A DNA stretch of 64,000 nt from Rhodococcus pseudokoreensis (GCF_017068395.1 NZ_CP070619.1:1488001-1552000); one strand, 5' to 3'; positions 35,231 to 43,650 are shown, counted from the stretch's first letter. The notes: generated from the letters alone by a model not told the origin. Numbers and translations: made by a program.

Positions 35231-35758
35231 ATGAACGAGGACCTGAACAACCTGCTGGACAAGCAGGCCATCACAGAGGTCATCCATCGGTACTGCCGCG
35301 GAGTCGATCGGTGTGACGTCGAGATCCTCAAATCGGTGTACCACTCGGACTCCTACGACGATCACGGCTATTGGAAAGGAAACGGGCAGGAGTTCGCCAC
35401 CTTCGTGGCCGGTCGACTTGCGGAGGCGAACTCGGCGACCACCCACTCGGTCACCAACACACTCATCGACCTACTCGACGACGAGACTGCACACGCAGAG
35501 AGCCAGGTCATGGTGACACTGATCCGAAAAGGGGACGGGCCACAGACCGTAGACCTGATGGGCGCACGCTACCTGGACGTGTTCACCCGCAAACAAGACC
35601 TCTGGCGGATCGCTGAGAGAACAGTAGTGCTGGACTGGCACAAGTGCGAACAGTGGGGAGCGTCCAATCCACCCATGGCGCTCGACGGATTCAAACAGGG
35701 AGCCCGCACCAACGACCCCCTCTACAGCCTCCTCCGCTCGACAGAATCGAGCCGATAG
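35231..35758 (+). CDS. SnoaL/NTF2-fold protein (fourth)
   Basis: A 175-residue SnoaL_4-type protein: LLDKQAITEVIHRYCRGVDR, YHSDSYDDHGYW and WRIAERTVVLDWHKCEQW. The group contains dehydratases, isomerases and uncharacterised aromatic or terpene pathway proteins. ATG 35231 gives the usual N-terminus for the family; a GTG at 35165 would add an unlikely 22-residue tail. Its TAG stop shares one base with the GTG start of the next gene, so the two are coupled. Confidence 0.78.
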   Translation: MNEDLNNLLDKQAITEVIHRYCRGVDRCDVEILKSVYHSDSYDDHGYWKGNGQEFATFVAGRLAEANSATTHSVTNTLIDLLDDETAHAESQVMVTLIRKGDGPQTVDLMGARYLDVFTRKQDLWRIAERTVVLDWHKCEQWGASNPPMALDGFKQGARTNDPLYSLLRSTESSR

Positions 35759-36741
35759 TGCGAGCGGTACTGTGCACATCACACGGCTCTCCGGAAAGCC
35801 TCAAGATCGAAGACGTGCCCCGGCCCCGTCTCGGTGACACGGACATTCGCATAGACGTCCGCGCTGCAAGCGTGAACTTTCCCGACACCTTGATCGTCGA
35901 GGGCAAGTACCAGGTACAGCCGGAGCTACCCTTCACTCCGGGATTCGAAGTCGCCGGAGTTGTATCGGAGGTCGGCTCTGGCGTAACCGAATACGAGGTC
36001 GGACAGAAAGTGATGGCCCTGCTCGGCGCGGGCTACGGCGGATTCGCTGAAGAGGCCGTTACCGACCAACACACCGCCGAGTTGATCCCCGAAGGAATGG
36101 ACTACACGACTGCAACGGCGTTCTACTCCTGCTATGGGACAAGTTTCCATGCTCTCGTTCAGCGAGGCCAGCTACGTGCAGGCGAAACTCTGCTCGTACT
36201 CGGTGCCGCGGGCGGGATCGGCCTGGCGTCAATCGAGATCGGAAAGGCACTTGGAGCTCATGTCATTGCGGCAGCCGGCGGCCCGGACAAGCTCGCGATG
36301 GCGAAAGCGCACGGCGCGGACGAACTGATCGACTACCGCAAGCAGGATCTACGAGAGGCAATCCGTGACGCGACACGCGGGAAAGGCGTCGATGTCTGCG
36401 TCGACGCCGTCGGCGGAGACGCCTTTCATGCAGCTTCTCGTGAGATGGCGCAAGGGGGGCGACTTCTGGTTGTGGGATTTGCAAGTGGATCGATCCCCAG
36501 TGTCGCGGTCAACCTTCTGCTCTTGAAGGGCTACTCCGTAGTCGGTGTCTACTGGAACACCTTCGTTCAGTCGAATACCGAAGAGAAGGCACGCAACTCG
36601 AGAGAACTCGCGCGCCTTTTCGCCGCAGGCAAACTGCAGCCACTGGTGTCGAACACGTTCCCCATGCACGCTGTCGCCGAAGCGTTGAAGGCCATCCACA
36701 CCCGAGAGGTGATCGGCAAGCTCGTCCTCACCGTTCCCTGA
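35758..36741 (+). CDS. Quinone oxidoreductase-type MDR enzyme
   Basis: A 327-residue zinc-free medium-chain reductase of the zeta-crystallin group. It has SVNFPDTLIVEGKYQ, PFTPGFEVAGVV, the cofactor loop VLGAAGGIGLASIEI and GKGVDVCVDAVGGD. These NADPH enzymes reduce quinones or the double bond of enones and enoyl compounds. Reduction of a cyclopentenone or enoyl-CoA intermediate would fit the pathway. GTG 35758 overlaps the previous stop by one base, and the alternative upstream starts lie inside that gene. Confidence 0.87.
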   Translation: MRAVLCTSHGSPESLKIEDVPRPRLGDTDIRIDVRAASVNFPDTLIVEGKYQVQPELPFTPGFEVAGVVSEVGSGVTEYEVGQKVMALLGAGYGGFAEEAVTDQHTAELIPEGMDYTTATAFYSCYGTSFHALVQRGQLRAGETLLVLGAAGGIGLASIEIGKALGAHVIAAAGGPDKLAMAKAHGADELIDYRKQDLREAIRDATRGKGVDVCVDAVGGDAFHAASREMAQGGRLLVVGFASGSIPSVAVNLLLLKGYSVVGVYWNTFVQSNTEEKARNSRELARLFAAGKLQPLVSNTFPMHAVAEALKAIHTREVIGKLVLTVP

Positions 36742-36804
36742 CCACACCGCACAAACAGATCAGCGATGTTCGCGCTCACACCACATAGTCGAAGGAAGCA
36801 ACGA

Positions 36805-37581
36805 ATGTTACTCGAAGGCAAACGAATTCTGGTCACCGGCGGCGCCCAAGGCATCGGTGCTGCAATAGTCAAGGCCTACGTATCAGAAGGCGCAAAGGTC
36901 TACTCGTTCGACCTGAACGAAGAGGACGGATTGACCGTTGCGAGTGAAGCCACAGAAACGGGCCCTGGATCCGCCACCTTCAATAGACTAGACATTACGG
37001 ACGGAACCGCAACAGACTCACTCTTCCGAAACGCGGCACAAGATCTAGGAGGTGTCGACGTCCTCGTCAACATCGCAGGTCTCCAGCGATCCGCAATGGC
37101 CGAGGACATCACCGACGAGCTGTTCAACAGTATCTACCGCGTCAACGTGCTCGGCACAATCCACACGAATCAATCAGCATTCCGGATCATGAAAGATGCT
37201 GGTACCGGTGCCATCATCAACTTCGGATCCATGTCCGGTTTCACCGGTGAGCTCTCCAACTCGACGTACGGCTCGTCGAAAGGCGCCGTACACACGTGGA
37301 CCCGGACCGTTGCACGGGAATGGGGGCCGTCGGGAATTCGAGTCAATGCCGTTCTTCCCTATGTCAATACGCCAATGTTCGACAAATACACCAGCTCGCT
37401 GGGAGCGGATGAGCTGGCGGCATACCAAGCACAGCTACGCAAAGATATCCCTCTCGGAGGAACATTCGGCGATGCCGAGAAAGACCTTGCGCCGGTCTTG
37501 GTTTTCCTGGCAAGCGATGCTTCGCACTTCATCACAGGCCAGCTCCTACCTGTGGACGGCGGCTTCGCTGCTGTCCGCTGA
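36805..37581 (+). CDS. Short-chain dehydrogenase/reductase
   Basis: A 258-residue classical SDR: TGGAQGIGAA cofactor motif, NIAGLQ, serine in NFGSMSGF, YGSSK active site and a C-terminal GQLLPVDGGF. It is probably a hydroxyacyl-CoA, ketone or alcohol dehydrogenase of the lower pathway. AAGGAA lies 7 bases before ATG 36805. It is codirectional with the transporter, SnoaL-like and quinone reductase genes, 63 bp after the last. By eye its coding sequence is less GC-rich than most genes in the window. Confidence 0.85.
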   Translation: MLLEGKRILVTGGAQGIGAAIVKAYVSEGAKVYSFDLNEEDGLTVASEATETGPGSATFNRLDITDGTATDSLFRNAAQDLGGVDVLVNIAGLQRSAMAEDITDELFNSIYRVNVLGTIHTNQSAFRIMKDAGTGAIINFGSMSGFTGELSNSTYGSSKGAVHTWTRTVAREWGPSGIRVNAVLPYVNTPMFDKYTSSLGADELAAYQAQLRKDIPLGGTFGDAEKDLAPVLVFLASDASHFITGQLLPVDGGFAAVR

Positions 37582-37638
37582 CACATGGTGGGCTTACGTT
37601 GAAGCGAGCGATGTCGCGGTCGTAGTAGCCCCGGTCGA

Positions 37639-37672
37639 GTCGCGCTCGATCACGTCCGGGATCGAGCGCGAC
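37639..37672 (+). terminator. Hairpin after the SDR gene
   Basis: Perfect 12-bp stem with a 10-base loop, about 58 bases after the SDR stop. No T-run is present. Confidence 0.45.
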
Positions 37673-37899
37673 ACCGGCCGCGGCGCATTGGACCCTCACA
37701 GGGTCGCGCCTGGTCGGGATCGCCGCTGCAAGGTCGGCGAACGGGTTACTCGGACTCCGACGAACTACCGACACGTTCCATCAACAATTGGCAGTTATGT
37801 AGATGTGTGGGCGGTCAAATCCCGACTCGCCACATCCTCCAATCCGGGCAGTCTCAGCACTTCACAAGGCATCCACCGACTGAGAACGTCGCTCCATTG

Positions 37900-37937
37900 T
37901 CAACGAACTTGTAGATTTAATTCAACGTTAGAGTTGA
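37900..37937. promoter_or_regulatory. TetR-type operators, paired sites 13 and 14
   Basis: TCAAC-GAACTT-GTAGA (37900-37915, one mismatch) and TCAAC-GTTAGA-GTTGA (37922-37937, perfect) are separated by six AT-rich bases, about two helical turns centre to centre. TTGACG (37934-37939) at the right edge may be the -35 of the gene at 38151. Confidence 0.72.
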
Positions 37938-38150
37938 CGAGTCTCGTGATCGGTGCGACCATCTCTTGAGAGCGACGCACGTCACATGCGTGACCGTGAT
38001 GTAGACATACGCAGTTCCACCTCAGGCGGATCGTGGCGGTCGGGCGGCGCTCGGAATTCGGTGGAGGCAACGCATAAACGGCCCGAGCCGTACCAGCGTT
38101 CACCGAGGACGAACAGGCACCCGCGCCCTGACGCCGAGAAGGATGACCCG

Positions 38151-39344
38151 ATGACACTCACCGAGACAAGCACAGTGATCGACCCGGGGCATTTTCGCAC
38201 CGTTCTCGGCCACTTCCCGACCGGCGTCGTGGCGATTACCTCGACCGATTCGGCAGGACTGCCGGTCGGCATGGCCGTCGGCTCCTTCACGTCGGTCTCG
38301 CTCGATCCAGCGTTGGTCGCCTTCCTTCCAGACAAGAGCTCCAGTACCTTCCCAAAGATCCGCGAAAGCGGCCGTTTCTGCGTGAACGTGCTCGGCGCCG
38401 GCCAGCAGGACATCTGCCGAAGTCTGGCGCTCAAGGGTTCTGACAAGTTCGCGTCGATCGACTGGACACCGACACAGCACGGCAATCCGCGTATCCACGA
38501 CTCCATCGCGTGGATCGACTGCGTAATCGATACCATCCACGAGGCCGGTGACCATTTCGTGGTCATAGGGCGTGTCGCATCACTCGAGGTCGATGATGCC
38601 ACCTCACCGCTCATCTTCTTCCAGGGCGGCTACGGCTGCTTCTCGTCGACGTCTCTCACCGCCCCGGGAGAGGCTGACCTGCTACGCCCCCTCAGCATCG
38701 TCGATCAGGCACGCTCCGAGATGGAAGCCGTCGCCCGCGAGCTGGGTGTCGAATGCTGCGCCTCCGTCGCGATCAGGGACCAATTGGTCCTCGTAGGGAG
38801 CAGCATGGCAAGCACTCTCCCGACGTCCCCCCACATTCGTCTCGGTCAACGGATGCCCTTCGTACCGCCGCTCGCACTGCCACTGGTGGCGTGGGCTGAA
38901 GGACGCGAATTCGAGAAGTGGATCGGACGCGGCGGACAGGCCCTCGATCGAGACCTACTCATGCATGCAACCTCCCGCGTCCGTGACCGTGGCTGGTCGC
39001 TCGTACTTCGCAGCGATGCTCAGGTTCGATTCGAAGGGGCTGTTGCCCGGCTTCCGCTGACCGGCGCTACGGGCGATCTGGCAGGGGACGTCACCGCAGC
39101 CGCCCGCGCGCTCAGCCTCGAAGGATATGAACCGGCCGAGATCGACCGTACTGCCACATACGATGTCCGAATCATCAGTGCACCGGTATTCGGTGCAGAC
39201 GCTCAGCCGGAGCTCCTGTTGAGTCTTTATCAGCTTCCCAGTCAATTATCCGGCGCGGAGGTCGAACGGTGTCGAGATCGTTTGCTTACCGCAGCCGACA
39301 CTGTCACCGCGAAGCTTGGCGGAAGTAGGCCCCCTACAGCGTGA
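38151..39344 (+). CDS. Flavin reductase fused to an IclR-like sensor domain
   Basis: A 397-residue protein. Residues 1 to about 165 are an HpaC-like flavin reductase very similar to the one at 27797 (VLGHFPTGVVAITS, GMAVGSFTSVSL, LIFFQGGYGCF). Residues about 175-390 look like the effector-binding domain of IclR regulators (ARELGVECCASVAIRDQLV, IRLGQRMPFVPPLALP) without any DNA-binding part. Some two-component hydroxylase reductases have a C-terminal regulatory domain through which substrate stimulates NADH oxidation, so substrate-gated FMNH2 supply is a reasonable inference. AGAAGGA lies 8 bases before ATG 38151; the upstream in-frame extension contains the promoter region. Confidence 0.85.
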   Translation: MTLTETSTVIDPGHFRTVLGHFPTGVVAITSTDSAGLPVGMAVGSFTSVSLDPALVAFLPDKSSSTFPKIRESGRFCVNVLGAGQQDICRSLALKGSDKFASIDWTPTQHGNPRIHDSIAWIDCVIDTIHEAGDHFVVIGRVASLEVDDATSPLIFFQGGYGCFSSTSLTAPGEADLLRPLSIVDQARSEMEAVARELGVECCASVAIRDQLVLVGSSMASTLPTSPHIRLGQRMPFVPPLALPLVAWAEGREFEKWIGRGGQALDRDLLMHATSRVRDRGWSLVLRSDAQVRFEGAVARLPLTGATGDLAGDVTAAARALSLEGYEPAEIDRTATYDVRIISAPVFGADAQPELLLSLYQLPSQLSGAEVERCRDRLLTAADTVTAKLGGSRPPTA

Positions 39345-39383
39345 TTCGATTCCTCCGAGAACGTGGCGGCGCCGCCGGACCGC

Positions 39384-39415
39384 CGTGGGCCAGCGTCCGC
39401 GGACGCTGGCCCACG
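39384..39415. terminator. 32-bp perfect palindrome between convergent genes
   Basis: 39384-39399 is the exact reverse complement of 39400-39415, with no spacer. It lies 40 bases after the flavin reductase-sensor stop and before the end of the converging TetR gene, so it is probably a bidirectional terminator. The remaining bases to 39595 hold nothing recognised. Confidence 0.55.
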
Positions 39416-39595
39416 ATCCCACCCGCGAAACTCACCCAGATGTCGGGTTGATTCCGATACGATCTCGCGATCCCTCCGCACCCACTACGCCATCGCACAT
39501 CTCCTGCGCAACCAATCCGGGGTACGGTGTCCTTCTCTGCAGCTCCAATCGGCGCTGACTCCCCACACCAATTCTCCGGCTGGGGAACAAGTTGG

Positions 39596-40291
39596 TCAGC
39601 GTCTCCGTTCCGTGCACACTCGATGCTCGAAGGCATCGGCGAGGAGCGTGAGCCCGAATTCGAACTCCTGCTCGTGGTCGCACGTGGCGAGGTACGTTGC
39701 GGCCTCGTTCACGCAGGGCAGGTCGACGGATTCGAGTGCCTGCTGCCGTGCCGTCGCCTCGGCCGGATCGCTCTGGGCGAAGGTCAACGCGGTTTCCACC
39801 TCGCGCAGCAACGTGCCTGTGATGAACGCCAGCACCGTGCGCAGCCCGTGAACGGCAAACTCGGGTGCGGCGCCTGCCCGGATGAACGTGGCGAGCGCCG
39901 CCTCGAGGGGCGCGAGGGTCAGCAGTGATTCGACGGGACGGGTCAGCACGAGCCGCGCGGCGCGCGGGTGCCCGGCCAGCGCGGCGTCCCGGAACGCCCA
40001 CGCGATCGCGGTGATGTCTTCCCGGAGGCTGCCGAGAGGTTCCGGAACCACCATCCGGGACAGGATGAGCCCGGCGATTCCGTCGAGCAGAGCGTCCTTG
40101 TTCGCGACGTGGTTGTACAGGCTCTTGGGGTCGACCCCAAGTCGACGTGCGACGGTGCGCATGCTCAGCGTCTCGACGCCGTCGTCGTCGATGACGGACA
40201 TCGCCGCCTCCAGGATCGCGTCGCGGGACAGCACGGACTGTCCGGCGGGCGGGCGGCCACGGCGCGTGCTCGTCTGTACCGCATCTGTCAT
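39596..40291 (-). CDS. TetR-family repressor of the 40-45 kb operon
   Basis: A 231-residue TetR protein with the HTH at about 22-65 (RDAILEAAMSVIDDDGVETL, SMRTVARRLGVDPKSLYNHV) and a C-terminal half of the TetR_C class resembling tetracycline-type repressors (HPRAARLVLTRP). It is divergent from the operon starting at 40387, and the 95-bp spacer carries two palindromes, so it very likely represses that operon and itself. ATG 40291 is chosen because GAGGA lies 8 bases upstream; ATG 40300 would remove that spacing. Confidence 0.87.
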   Translation of the reverse strand: MTDAVQTSTRRGRPPAGQSVLSRDAILEAAMSVIDDDGVETLSMRTVARRLGVDPKSLYNHVANKDALLDGIAGLILSRMVVPEPLGSLREDITAIAWAFRDAALAGHPRAARLVLTRPVESLLTLAPLEAALATFIRAGAAPEFAVHGLRTVLAFITGTLLREVETALTFAQSDPAEATARQQALESVDLPCVNEAATYLATCDHEQEFEFGLTLLADAFEHRVCTERRR

Positions 40292-40311
40292 GACGTCCAT
40301 CCTCGCATGTC

Positions 40312-40365
40312 TTGACACAGTAATCCACACCGTGGATTAATGGATAAATCCACAGTGTGGTTTTA
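40312..40365. promoter_or_regulatory. Tandem TetR operators and promoter of the 40-45 kb operon
   Basis: A perfect 19-bp palindrome TAATCCAC-ACC-GTGGATTA (40321-40339) is followed by TAAATCCAC-AGT-GTGGTTTTA (40345-40365, one mismatch), 25 bp centre to centre. TTGACA (40312-40317) and a GATTAA-like -10 overlap the first. The motif differs from the TCAAC family, so this is a separate regulon. Confidence 0.75.
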
Positions 40366-40386
40366 GTCCGAGAGAAGGGACCCGTC

Positions 40387-41484
40387 ATGGTGTTGCGGTG
40401 GACGGCCGAGGATCTGTCCGACCTGAGCAGTGTCGGAAACGGCATCGACGTGCTCGAACGCGAGTGCACGGGAGGACCGGGTGACCGGCTGCGCGCCGCA
40501 CGGTCCGCCGGTGCAGACTTCCGCCGGGAGTTCGCCGCGACCGGGATGCCGCAGCGGATCGACACGTGCGACCTCGTCACCCTGCCGTACCCGACGCGAT
40601 TCGGACTGTTCCGTGCATCGCGGGCCATCGCGCCGTTCCTCTCCATCACCAACCGAATGCTGGTGATCCGCTGGACCGACGTCGACGGCAGGCAGCGGGT
40701 GCTGCTTTTCGAACCGAGCGACGTCGGACTCGGGCGTAACACCCCGTACTTCGCCGAACTCGCCCGCCGCACACCGGCGCCCATCATCAAGCGAATGGTC
40801 ATCGAGCACGGCAGCGTGCTGGGCCACCTCGCAGGCCTGGGTATCGCACCGGCCGATGTGGACTACCTCGTCTTCGACCACCTGCACACGCAGGACCTGC
40901 GCCACTGGGTCGGGACGACGGCCTACCAGCCGGACCTGGGTGAGCAGCCGACCGCGGTGTTCCCGAACGCGAAGGTGATCGTCCAGCGGGATGAGCTGAT
41001 CGGGATGTCGGACCTTCATCCGCTACAAACCCCGTGGTATCAACCCCAGACGTATCGCGACATCCCCGTCGAGGTGTTTGCACCGATCGACGGCTCCGTC
41101 CTTCTCGGCCCCGGTATCGCCGTGATCAAGACACCCGGGCACGTGTTCGGCAACCAGAGCCTGGTGCTCAACACCTCGACCGGAATCTGGGTGAGCAGTG
41201 AAAATGTCATCGCCGCCGAATGCCTCACACCGGAACACTCCACACTGCCCGGCCTGACCCGATGGTCGTCCTCCTGGCAACAGGAAGTCGTGCTCAATGC
41301 GAACACGATCGAAACTACTGCCGACCAATACAATTCGGTCGTTCTCGAGAAGACGATCGCCGACCGCAGCCAGACCGACTCACGGTTCCTGCAATTCTTC
41401 CCGTCCAGCGAGCTGACGCCGATGTGGACCAACCCGGGCACCCGGCCCACCTTCAGCCACCACGCCATCACCCACCAGTCCTGA
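40387..41484 (+). CDS. Metallo-beta-lactamase-fold protein with altered metal motif
   Basis: A 365-residue protein. The core resembles the metallo-beta-lactamase fold: a strand then DHLHTQDLRHW in place of the usual HxHxDH, a later IAVIKTPGHVFGNQSLVLN and a SSENVIAAE segment. The extra residue in the first metal motif means one or both metals may bind differently. N-terminal extension of about 90 residues. ATG 40387 follows AGAAGGGA. First gene of a five-gene operon whose substrate is unknown; hydrolysis of a lactone or ester is a guess. Confidence 0.7.
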   Translation: MVLRWTAEDLSDLSSVGNGIDVLERECTGGPGDRLRAARSAGADFRREFAATGMPQRIDTCDLVTLPYPTRFGLFRASRAIAPFLSITNRMLVIRWTDVDGRQRVLLFEPSDVGLGRNTPYFAELARRTPAPIIKRMVIEHGSVLGHLAGLGIAPADVDYLVFDHLHTQDLRHWVGTTAYQPDLGEQPTAVFPNAKVIVQRDELIGMSDLHPLQTPWYQPQTYRDIPVEVFAPIDGSVLLGPGIAVIKTPGHVFGNQSLVLNTSTGIWVSSENVIAAECLTPEHSTLPGLTRWSSSWQQEVVLNANTIETTADQYNSVVLEKTIADRSQTDSRFLQFFPSSELTPMWTNPGTRPTFSHHAITHQS

Positions 41485-41507
41485 GCGCCGCACCCGAGGA
41501 GACCACC

Positions 41508-42068
41508 ATGTCGCGCCACACCATCCCCACCGAGGACGTCCTGCGGGCACGGGAGAAGCTCGTGCTCGACCACTTCCACGACGAAGTCCGCCAGGACTGG
41601 GACGACGTCCTCCACACATTCCCCCACCCGCACTACGAACTCATCGCCAGCATGACCGTCCACGACGGCGACGGCCCCGTCCGCGGGTACTACCACGACA
41701 CCCGGGTCGCCTTTCCCGACCAGGACCACGAGATCATCGCGCTACGCCACAGCGCCGACGCGGTGATCGTCGAATTCTGGCTCATGGGAACCCATCTCGG
41801 CCTCCTCGGCAAGATCCCGCCGACCGGAGGCCGGCATCGCACCCGGATGACCGCCTACTTCATCTTCGACGAAGACGAAAACCTCGTCACCGAACGGATC
41901 TACTTCGACCAGCTCACGATCCTCTCGCAACTGCTCGGCAGCCTCGACAAGAAGAATCCGCGCGACCTGCTCACCCTCGGCCGCGCCGTCGTCGGATTGC
42001 TGGCCATGACCGGCCGCGAACCCGATCCCCGACTGCTCGACACCACCGCCCCCGACCTGACCCACTGA
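41508..42068 (+). CDS. SnoaL-like NTF2-fold protein of the 40-45 kb operon
   Basis: A 186-residue protein with NTF2-like features: WDDVLHTFPHPHYELIASM, an ester cyclase-like central region (VIVEFWLMGTHLGLLGKIPP) and RIYFDQLTILSQL. SnoaL-type cyclases and hydrolases are the nearest recognisable relatives. GAGGAG lies 6 bases before ATG 41508. It is 23 bp after the MBL-fold gene and 25 bp before the reductase-VOC fusion. Confidence 0.75.
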   Translation: MSRHTIPTEDVLRAREKLVLDHFHDEVRQDWDDVLHTFPHPHYELIASMTVHDGDGPVRGYYHDTRVAFPDQDHEIIALRHSADAVIVEFWLMGTHLGLLGKIPPTGGRHRTRMTAYFIFDEDENLVTERIYFDQLTILSQLLGSLDKKNPRDLLTLGRAVVGLLAMTGREPDPRLLDTTAPDLTH

Positions 42069-42093
42069 CCCTCGCTCGGCAAGGAGAACCATC

Positions 42094-43650
42094 ATGCGTG
42101 CACTCATCGGCGGCCTCGAACCGGACTGGGTCGCCCAGAACGACACCGAGATACCCGCCATGAAACTCGGCGCCCTGCGCGTGCGGGTCATCGCCGCGGC
42201 CCTCAACCGGGCCGACCTCTACATGCTCGAGGGCACCTACAGCCCGAACCTCAAGCCCGGCGACGTCTACCCCGCGGGCATGGAGTTCGCCGGCGTCGTG
42301 GAGACCTCGAGCCCGCTGGCCCCGCAGTACCCGGTCGGCACCCGGGTCATGGGCGTCACCATGGGCGCGTTCGCCGACTACGCACTGTGCGACCCGCGCA
42401 TGGTCCTGCCGATCCCTCAGAACATGTCGTTCGAGGAGGCCGCCACCCTGCCCGTCGCCCTGGCCACCGAGAACGACGCCCTCACCCAAGCCGGATTCAC
42501 CTCCGGTGACCGGGTCCTGATCGTCGGGGGCACCACCTCCATCGGCCTCATCGCCATTCAACTGGCCAAGGCACTCGGCGCAGGCACGGTCATCGCGACC
42601 ACCACCAGCGCCGACAAACAGCAGGCCCTGATCGACGCCGGCGCCGACGTCACGATCGACACCACCACCGAAGACCTGGCCGCCGCCGTCCTCGCCGCGA
42701 CCGACGGTCAGGGCGTCGACGTCACCCTCGACCACATCGGGGGCGCACTCTTCGCCCAACTCCCCGCCGCCACCCGGGTCGGCGGCGTCATCGTCAACAT
42801 CGGCCGCCTCGCCGGACCCGGCACCAGCCTCGACCTCGACCAGCTGGCGTTCCGGCGACAGCGGCTGCTCGGCACCACCTTCAGCGTGCGCACCCCCGAC
42901 GAACTCGGCGAAGTCTGCGGCGCACTACACGCCGCCGTCCTCCCCGCCCTCGCCGAGGGCACGATCCGCCCCCGCATCGACAAAATCTTCCCGTTCGAGC
43001 AGGCGATCGATGCCGCCGAGCGACTGCGCTCCAACGAGGCGCTCGGCAAGATCCTGCTGTCGTTCGCCGACGGCCCCGCCGAGGAACCCGACGACCGGGC
43101 GCCCGTCGCCAACTTCTTCGGCAGCATCACCCAGCTCGGCTACGTCGTCCACGACATCGACGCCTCCATCGAGGGATTCGTCAAGTGCGGCATCGGGCCG
43201 TGGTTCCTGCTACGCAACGTGCAACCCGAGAACTTCACCTACCGAGGCCAGCCCTCGAGGATGGCCATGGACGTCGCGGTCGCCAACAGCGGCAACATCC
43301 AGATCGAGATCATCACCCCCGTCAACGACGAACCGTCGATGTACCGGGACTTCCTCGACGCCGGCCACGAAGGCCTGCAGCACTTCGCCTACTGGTCCAC
43401 CGACTACCAGGACCTGTACGACCGGGCGCTCGCAGCAGGATTCACCGTCGGCCAGGAAGGACAACTCGGCGGCCCCACCGGACGCTTCGCATACCTGCAG
43501 ACCGAACACCACCCCGGCACCTGCATCGAGATCTCCGACCTCGGCGGCGCGAAGGCGAAACTCTTCGAATACGTCGAGCTGGCCGCCAAGAACTGGGACG
43601 GCACCCACCCCGTTCAGGTCATCGACCCCGCAATGCTCGAAGCCCGCTGA
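42094..43650 (+). CDS. Quinone reductase-VOC (glyoxalase-fold) fusion
   Basis: A 518-residue two-domain protein. Residues 1 to about 325 are a zinc-free MDR reductase (AALNRADLYMLEGTY, cofactor loop IVGGTTSIGLIAIQL, GQGVDVTLDHIGG). Residues about 340-518 are a vicinal oxygen chelate domain of the methylmalonyl-CoA epimerase/glyoxalase type (ITQLGYVVHDIDASIEGF, GLQHFAYWSTDYQDL, CIEISDLG). The fusion suggests that a reduced or isomerised enone passes between the domains. AAGGAG precedes ATG 42094. Its TGA overlaps the next ATG by one base. Confidence 0.85.
   Translation: MRALIGGLEPDWVAQNDTEIPAMKLGALRVRVIAAALNRADLYMLEGTYSPNLKPGDVYPAGMEFAGVVETSSPLAPQYPVGTRVMGVTMGAFADYALCDPRMVLPIPQNMSFEEAATLPVALATENDALTQAGFTSGDRVLIVGGTTSIGLIAIQLAKALGAGTVIATTTSADKQQALIDAGADVTIDTTTEDLAAAVLAATDGQGVDVTLDHIGGALFAQLPAATRVGGVIVNIGRLAGPGTSLDLDQLAFRRQRLLGTTFSVRTPDELGEVCGALHAAVLPALAEGTIRPRIDKIFPFEQAIDAAERLRSNEALGKILLSFADGPAEEPDDRAPVANFFGSITQLGYVVHDIDASIEGFVKCGIGPWFLLRNVQPENFTYRGQPSRMAMDVAVANSGNIQIEIITPVNDEPSMYRDFLDAGHEGLQHFAYWSTDYQDLYDRALAAGFTVGQEGQLGGPTGRFAYLQTEHHPGTCIEISDLGGAKAKLFEYVELAAKNWDGTHPVQVIDPAMLEAR

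Larger units (their letters stand above)
37582..38150 (+). other. Spacer of 569 bp before the flavin reductase-sensor gene
   Basis: No gene is supported. Near its start is an inverted repeat of 12 bp (37639-37650 with 37661-37672, 10-base loop) that may terminate the SDR transcript. Near its end are two operators, at 37900 and 37922. Confidence 0.5.

Noticed and set aside
37582..37850. Possible LacI-type regulator remnant after the SDR gene
   Set aside because: A few residues in translated frames looked regulator-like, but no HTH or consistent frame could be followed.
1931..37937. Repeated TCAAC/GTTGA elements considered as a CRISPR-like or mobile repeat
   Set aside because: The repeats are 16 bp, palindromic, irregularly spaced by kilobases and placed upstream of genes, which fits operators.
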